From the NCBI GenBank assembly GCA_002353215.1, contig DEJD01000094.1:1-9073 (forward strand): 9,073 nucleotides of DNA, written 5' to 3'. Position 1 is the stretch's first letter. Each line of letters begins with the position of its first letter. The stretch comes from Prevotellaceae bacterium UBA2757 (GTDB lineage: Bacteria; Bacteroidota; Bacteroidia; Bacteroidales; Bacteroidaceae). Shown piece by piece: positions 7,184-9,073 of this stretch. The notes beneath the pieces were generated by a model. It was not told the DNA's origin, ran no database searches, and saw nothing but the letters and a program-made list of their open reading frames with translations. Position numbers and translations under genes: made by a program.

Positions 7184-7245
7184 TCTCAATAATCATTAGT
7201 TTCACATAATCTATTATTAAGCAAACAATAAAAAACAACAATACA
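7184..7245 (+). other. G-poor 62-nt leader ahead of lysC
   Basis: The gap between ftsE and lysC holds only two G residues in 62 bases and ends in an A/C-rich stretch before the lysC ATG. No stable hairpin, T-tract terminator, Shine-Dalgarno or full TAnnTTTG element is seen. Such low-structure leaders are typical of translation starts in Bacteroidota. lysC is therefore probably reached by read-through from the his-ftsE operon, although a weak internal promoter cannot be excluded. Confidence 0.5.
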
Positions 7246-8565
7246 ATGAAGGTTCTAAAATTTGGTGGTACATCCGTAGGTACCCCACAAAGAATGAAAG
7301 ATGTAGTAAAACTGATTTCAGACGGCGAACAGAAAATCGTTGTTCTCTCTGCTATGTCAGGAACAACCAACTCCCTGTTGGAAATCTGTGACTACCTCTA
7401 CAAGAAAAATCCGGAGGGTGCATACGAAGTTATCAACTCGATGGAGAAGAAATACAAAAAGCACATCTCAGAATTATATACAACAGACGAATATAAGACT
7501 ATAACACTTGACTTCATCAAGCAAGAGTTCGACTATCTGCGTTCGTTTGCAAAAGGAATCTTCACTATGTTCGAAGAGAAAATTATCGTTGGTCAGGGCG
7601 AAATTATCTCTACCAACATGGTTGCAAACTACATGGCAGAACAGGGCTACAACTCATGTCTTATTCCTGCGCTCGAATTTATGCGTACAGACAAAAACGG
7701 CGAACCTGACTTGGAGTACATCAGCAAGAAACTGAAGGTGCAGTTGGAAGAAAATCCTGACAAAGAGATTTACATCACTCAAGGTTTCATCTGCCGCAAT
7801 GCTTATGGTGAAGTTGACAATCTGCAGCGAGGCGGTTCCGACTATACAGCATCACTCATAGGTGCAGCTATCGGTGCTTCGGAAATTCAGATTTGGACCG
7901 ATATAGACGGTATGCACAATAACGACCCACGATTCGTTGACAAGACATCACCAATCGGTCATCTTCACTTCGAAGAAGCAGCTGAGTTGGCATACTTCGG
8001 AGCAAAGATCCTCCACCCTACTTGTGTGCAGCCGGCTAAGTTTGCAGGAATACCTGTAAAACTGCTCAACACAATGGCTCCGGAGGCTCCTGGTACAGTC
8101 ATCAGCAATGAAACAGAGAAAAACAAGATAAAGGCAGTTGCAGCAAAAGATAACATCACTGCTATCCGTATCACATCAAGCCGTATGCTTTTGGCTTACG
8201 GATTCCTTCGTAAGGTATTCGATATCTTCGAGTCGTACAAGACCAGCATCGACATGGTTTGTACTGCAGAGGTAGGTGTAAGTGTATCTATCGACAACAC
8301 AAGCCACCTGAGTGCAATCGTTGACGAACTGAAGAAATTCGGACATGTAGAAGTAGATAAGGATATGTGTATCATCTGTGTAGTCGGTGACCTTGACCCT
8401 GAAAATGTAGGTTTCGAAGCTCAGGCAACTAACGCACTTGCTGACATTCCAGTACGCATGATCAGCTATGGTGGCAGCAACCACAACATCTCGTTCCTCA
8501 TTCACGAATCAGACAAGAAGAAGGCTCTCCAGTCACTCTCTGATCATCTGTTCAACAATAAATAA
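7246..8565 (+). CDS. lysC: Aspartokinase, monofunctional
   Basis: LysC phosphorylates aspartate, the entry step to lysine/diaminopimelate, threonine and methionine. The 439-residue protein begins with the kinase motif KFGGTSVG (5-12). It also shows VGQGEIIST (115-123), the substrate loop RGGSDYTASL (195-204), WTDIDGMHNNDPR (217-229) and ELAYFGAKILHP (247-258), all aspartokinase signatures. The C-terminal part (about 300-439) forms paired ACT regulatory domains: the first shows SSRMLLAYGFLRKVF and DMVCTAEVGVSVSID, similar to the lysine-sensitive E. coli LysC; the second covers about 372-435. No homoserine dehydrogenase domain follows, so it is not a ThrA-type fusion. Effector specificity cannot be read from the sequence. 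The next gene, lysA, catalyses the last step of the same lysine branch. Confidence 0.95.
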   Translation: MKVLKFGGTSVGTPQRMKDVVKLISDGEQKIVVLSAMSGTTNSLLEICDYLYKKNPEGAYEVINSMEKKYKKHISELYTTDEYKTITLDFIKQEFDYLRSFAKGIFTMFEEKIIVGQGEIISTNMVANYMAEQGYNSCLIPALEFMRTDKNGEPDLEYISKKLKVQLEENPDKEIYITQGFICRNAYGEVDNLQRGGSDYTASLIGAAIGASEIQIWTDIDGMHNNDPRFVDKTSPIGHLHFEEAAELAYFGAKILHPTCVQPAKFAGIPVKLLNTMAPEAPGTVISNETEKNKIKAVAAKDNITAIRITSSRMLLAYGFLRKVFDIFESYKTSIDMVCTAEVGVSVSIDNTSHLSAIVDELKKFGHVEVDKDMCIICVVGDLDPENVGFEAQATNALADIPVRMISYGGSNHNISFLIHESDKKKALQSLSDHLFNNK

Positions 8566-8597
8566 ATTGTCAATTATCAATTGTCAATTATCAATTA
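8566..8597 (+). repeat. Heptamer repeat in the lysC-lysA gap
   Basis: Four contiguous heptamers alternate exactly as ATTGTCA, ATTATCA, ATTGTCA, ATTATCA, followed by a partial ATTA. The period is 14 bases in a perfect A-B-A-B pattern. The repeat starts on the base after the lysC TAA stop and ends six bases before the lysA ATG, filling most of the 38-base gap. Any hairpin would be weak (four-base CAAT/ATTG stems), so it does not look like a terminator. Confidence 0.9.
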
Positions 8598-8603
8598 AAT
8601 AGT

Positions 8604-9073
8604 ATGCTAAGTAAACTCCCCATAGATAAATTCCGCACTCTGCGCACTCCGTTCTATTATTACGATACGGATTTGCTTCGCCAGACTCTGCAGATTATCA
8701 ACGAAGAAGCTGGCAAATACCCAGGCTATCATGTGCACTATGCCGTAAAGGCTAATGCCAACCTGAAGGTGCTGCGTGTAATAAACGAATCAGGACTTGG
8801 AATTGACTGTGTAAGTGGAGGTGAAATAGAACAAGTACTAAAGGCAGGTTTCCCTGCTGACAAAATAGTATTTGCCGGTGTGGGAAAAAGTGACTGGGAA
8901 ATAGAACTGGGTATCGACAAGGGTATCTTCTGTTTTAATGTAGAAAGCATACCAGAACTCCAGATTATCAATCAGATTGCTATACAGAAGGGAAAGAAAG
9001 CAAACGTTTGTTTCCGCATAAATCCTGACGTAGGAGCACATACCCATGCCAACATAACTACCGGACTTGCAGA
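8604..9073 (+). CDS. lysA: Diaminopimelate decarboxylase, 3' part cut off by window edge
   Basis: LysA is a PLP-dependent fold-type III decarboxylase that converts meso-diaminopimelate to lysine. The visible 156 residues show the PLP-binding Lys49 in HYAVKAN (45-51), GIDCVSGGE (66-74), the FAGVGKSD segment (90-97) and RINPDVGAHTHANITTG (138-154), the latter typical of LysA. The N-terminal PFYYYDTDLL is also family-like. Family members are about 385-420 residues, so more than half lies beyond the right edge. The ATG at 8604 follows the heptamer repeat by six bases and gives the normal N-terminus; there is no Shine-Dalgarno. It is probably transcribed with lysC. Confidence 0.95.
   Translation, partial: MLSKLPIDKFRTLRTPFYYYDTDLLRQTLQIINEEAGKYPGYHVHYAVKANANLKVLRVINESGLGIDCVSGGEIEQVLKAGFPADKIVFAGVGKSDWEIELGIDKGIFCFNVESIPELQIINQIAIQKGKKANVCFRINPDVGAHTHANITTGLA

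Noticed and set aside
7197..7204. Possible promoter box TAGTTTCA upstream of lysC
   Set aside because: It differs from TAnnTTTG in its last two bases and has no TTG element at the right distance; the nearest TTTG (7162-7165) is 31 bases away.
7187..7220. Possible terminator formed by AATAAT and ATTATT between ftsE and lysC
   Set aside because: The arms are A/T-only and short with no G/C-rich stem or following T-tract, so a working intrinsic terminator is unlikely.
8566..8597. Heptamer array considered as a CRISPR-like or transcription-terminator structure
   Set aside because: Units are only 7 bp, contiguous without spacers, and the possible CAAT/ATTG hairpins are too weak to terminate transcription.

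Overview
The window looks like chromosomal core-metabolism DNA from a member of the Bacteroidota, most likely Bacteroidales (Bacteroides/Prevotella-like). The signs are: class 1B PyrD paired with PyrK; a DUF3256-type exported protein beside them; a hisH-hisA-hisF-hisIE block followed by an FtsE-like ATPase, lysC and lysA; gene starts with A/T-rich leaders and no visible Shine-Dalgarno sequence; and a TAnnTTTG-type promoter box in the only divergent intergenic region. The genus cannot be fixed from the sequence alone.

Minus strand, positions 3489 down to 1: pyrK and pyrD (dihydroorotate dehydrogenase, overlapping by 13 nt), then a small exported DUF3256-like protein 2 nt further on, then the 5' part of uxaB (tagaturonate reductase) after a 12-nt gap. 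The tight spacing suggests one transcript that joins pyrimidine synthesis, an uncharacterised envelope protein and hexuronate catabolism. uxaB runs off the left edge.

The divergent region, about 3490-3612, carries a good promoter for the plus strand and a possible -7 element for the minus strand. The plus-strand promoter reads first into a complete tRNA-Thr(CGT). hisH starts only 11 nt after the tRNA, with no terminator visible between them.

Plus strand, 3697 to 9073: hisH, hisA, hisF and hisIE (the late common steps of histidine synthesis: PRFAR formation, the glutamine amidotransferase/cyclase, and the hydrolysis steps), then an FtsE-like ABC ATPase overlapping hisIE by 16 nt, then lysC (aspartokinase) and the 5' part of lysA (diaminopimelate decarboxylase). 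The early his genes (hisG, D, C, B) are not in the window. FtsE, LysC and LysA share a loose link to the cell wall, through division-site peptidoglycan hydrolysis and the diaminopimelate/lysine branch.

The most unusual structure is in two intercistronic gaps, hisA-hisF and lysC-lysA. Each is filled by a four-unit heptamer repeat with a 14-bp A-B-A-B (or near A-B-A-B) pattern. The two sequences are unrelated, but both begin at the upstream stop codon and end 6-8 nt before the next ATG. I saw no mobile element, CRISPR array, phage gene or novel multi-gene defence-like system, and no gene-free stretch longer than 300 bases.
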